Part shown: piece after piece, positions 63,526 to 64,000 of the stretch
Layout of the letters: the number at the start of each line of letters is the position of its first letter
Numbering within the stretch: position 1 is the stretch's first letter
Origin: Iphinoe sp. HA4291-MV1
GTDB taxonomy: Bacteria > Cyanobacteriota > Cyanobacteriia > Cyanobacteriales > Nostocaceae
Assembly (NCBI GenBank): GCA_019359415.1
Contig: JAHHHH010000028.1
Span: 1-64,000, forward strand
DNA length: 64,000 nt
Reading direction: 5' to 3'
The notes under the pieces: model-generated
Databases searched by the model: none
Told to the model about the DNA's origin: nothing
The model's input: the letters and a program-made list of their open reading frames with translations, nothing else
Made by a program: the position numbers and the translations under genes

Positions 63526-63773
63526 CGAGTATTAATAAAAAGATTTGTTATCATATGTACTAGCAAATTTACTAATGTCATCAATTACATTATTTTTAAT
63601 GGAAAAAATAAATTTCTTATGATAAGAGTAAATGTATTTTATTTATTGAAATTGATGAGGAAAGATAAGTCTTCATAGCCAAGAAAAGCTTTATCCTGCA
63701 ACTAGGGGGCAGCGTTAATGTTTTCGACAACACCGCAGCAACCCTTATAACGTGGCAAAAAAGGTGTGTGTCA
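63526..63773. other. AT-rich spacer before sucC
   Basis: No gene seen. The sucC promoter must be here; no clear box was assigned. GGCAAAAAAGGTG at about 63753-63765 supplies a weak ribosome-binding site for the next gene. Confidence 0.45.
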
Positions 63774-64000
63774 ATGGATTTGTTAGAATACCAAGTGAAA
63801 GAATGGTTTGCGAAAATAGGCATCCCCGTATTGCCTTCGCAACGAATTGACCATCCTACGGATTTAAAACGTTTAAAAATTCGCTACCCAATTGTTCTGA
63901 AATCTCAGATACATGCAGGGGAACGAGCAAAAGCCGGTGGAGTCAGATTTGTAGAAACGACTATCGATGCGATCGCCGCTGCACAAAGTATCTTCAATTT
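63774..64000 (+). CDS. sucC: Succinyl-CoA ligase beta subunit (partial, 5' end)
   Basis: The window ends 75 codons into this gene. The start MDLLEYQVKEWFAKIGIPVLP and the ATP-grasp strand YPIVLKSQIHAGERAKAGGVRF match SucC, the ADP/GDP-dependent beta subunit that makes succinyl-CoA or ATP. In cyanobacteria sucC is followed by sucD. A HIP1-like GCGATCGC lies near the window end. Confidence 0.85.
   Translation, partial: MDLLEYQVKEWFAKIGIPVLPSQRIDHPTDLKRLKIRYPIVLKSQIHAGERAKAGGVRFVETTIDAIAAAQSIFN

Overview
The window comes from a cyanobacterium, most likely a filamentous Nostocales-type genome. The evidence is chlorophyll and photosystem genes (Mg-protoporphyrin methyltransferase ChlM, Psb28, a Tab2-like translation factor, a Ycf23/DUF561 protein), a hormogonium-type HpsJ protein beside a cyanoexosortase, very frequent HIP1 octamers (GCGATCGC), and many 7-bp short tandemly repeated repetitive (STRR) arrays. 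Coding density is moderate. Spacers are long and filled with repeats, and I saw no tRNA, rRNA or CRISPR array.

Layout. 1-7300: an ethylene-receptor-like hybrid histidine kinase, a DUF423 membrane protein, chlM, nagA and purE. 7300-10690: two tandem ammonium transporters, the second behind a candidate NtcA box. 10690-14000: 21-bp tandem repeats, a 412-bp nested palindrome, ispH, and a heptamer-repeat spacer. 14000-17900: an HU protein, a CobD-like decarboxylase, a flavoprotein oxidoreductase lacking its redox disulfide, and a Uma2 protein. 17975-24058: an accessory, defence-like island with three PIN-type toxin-antitoxin modules, a 1118-residue NACHT-WD40 STAND protein, and two C-terminal relics of similar proteins. 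24600-31120: DUF502, nusB, ftsY, a geranylgeranyl-reductase-family gene, and the pyrH-frr pair. 31800-40350: an alpha/beta hydrolase, an LCP-family protein, an AI-2E-type permease, a secreted serpin next to a secreted subtilase, and rpe. 40500-44030: a cyanoexosortase B locus (exosortase, partner protein, HpsJ) with a PEP-CTERM substrate gene. 44500-47000: small stress or hypothetical genes, including a CsbD protein and a protein with four internal repeats. 47000-56660: uvrB, DUF427, moaB, psb28, dtd, a ClC-CBS-Usp protein, pmbA and a Tab2-like gene. 56970-59660: Uma2 genes, a decayed PIN toxin and repeats. 59830-64000: the ycf23-like gene, a DegT aminotransferase, fetB, the largest heptamer array, and the 5' end of sucC.

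Most genes are housekeeping or photosynthetic and stand alone. The coherent multi-gene units are pyrH-frr, the exosortase locus, the toxin-antitoxin/NACHT island, and possibly the serpin-subtilase pair. The window is unusually rich in small non-coding mobile repeats: at least five inverted-repeat-bounded elements, HIP1-bounded palindromes (some inside genes), 21-bp minisatellites and heptamer arrays. Function calls rest on motif recognition by eye; no searches could be run.
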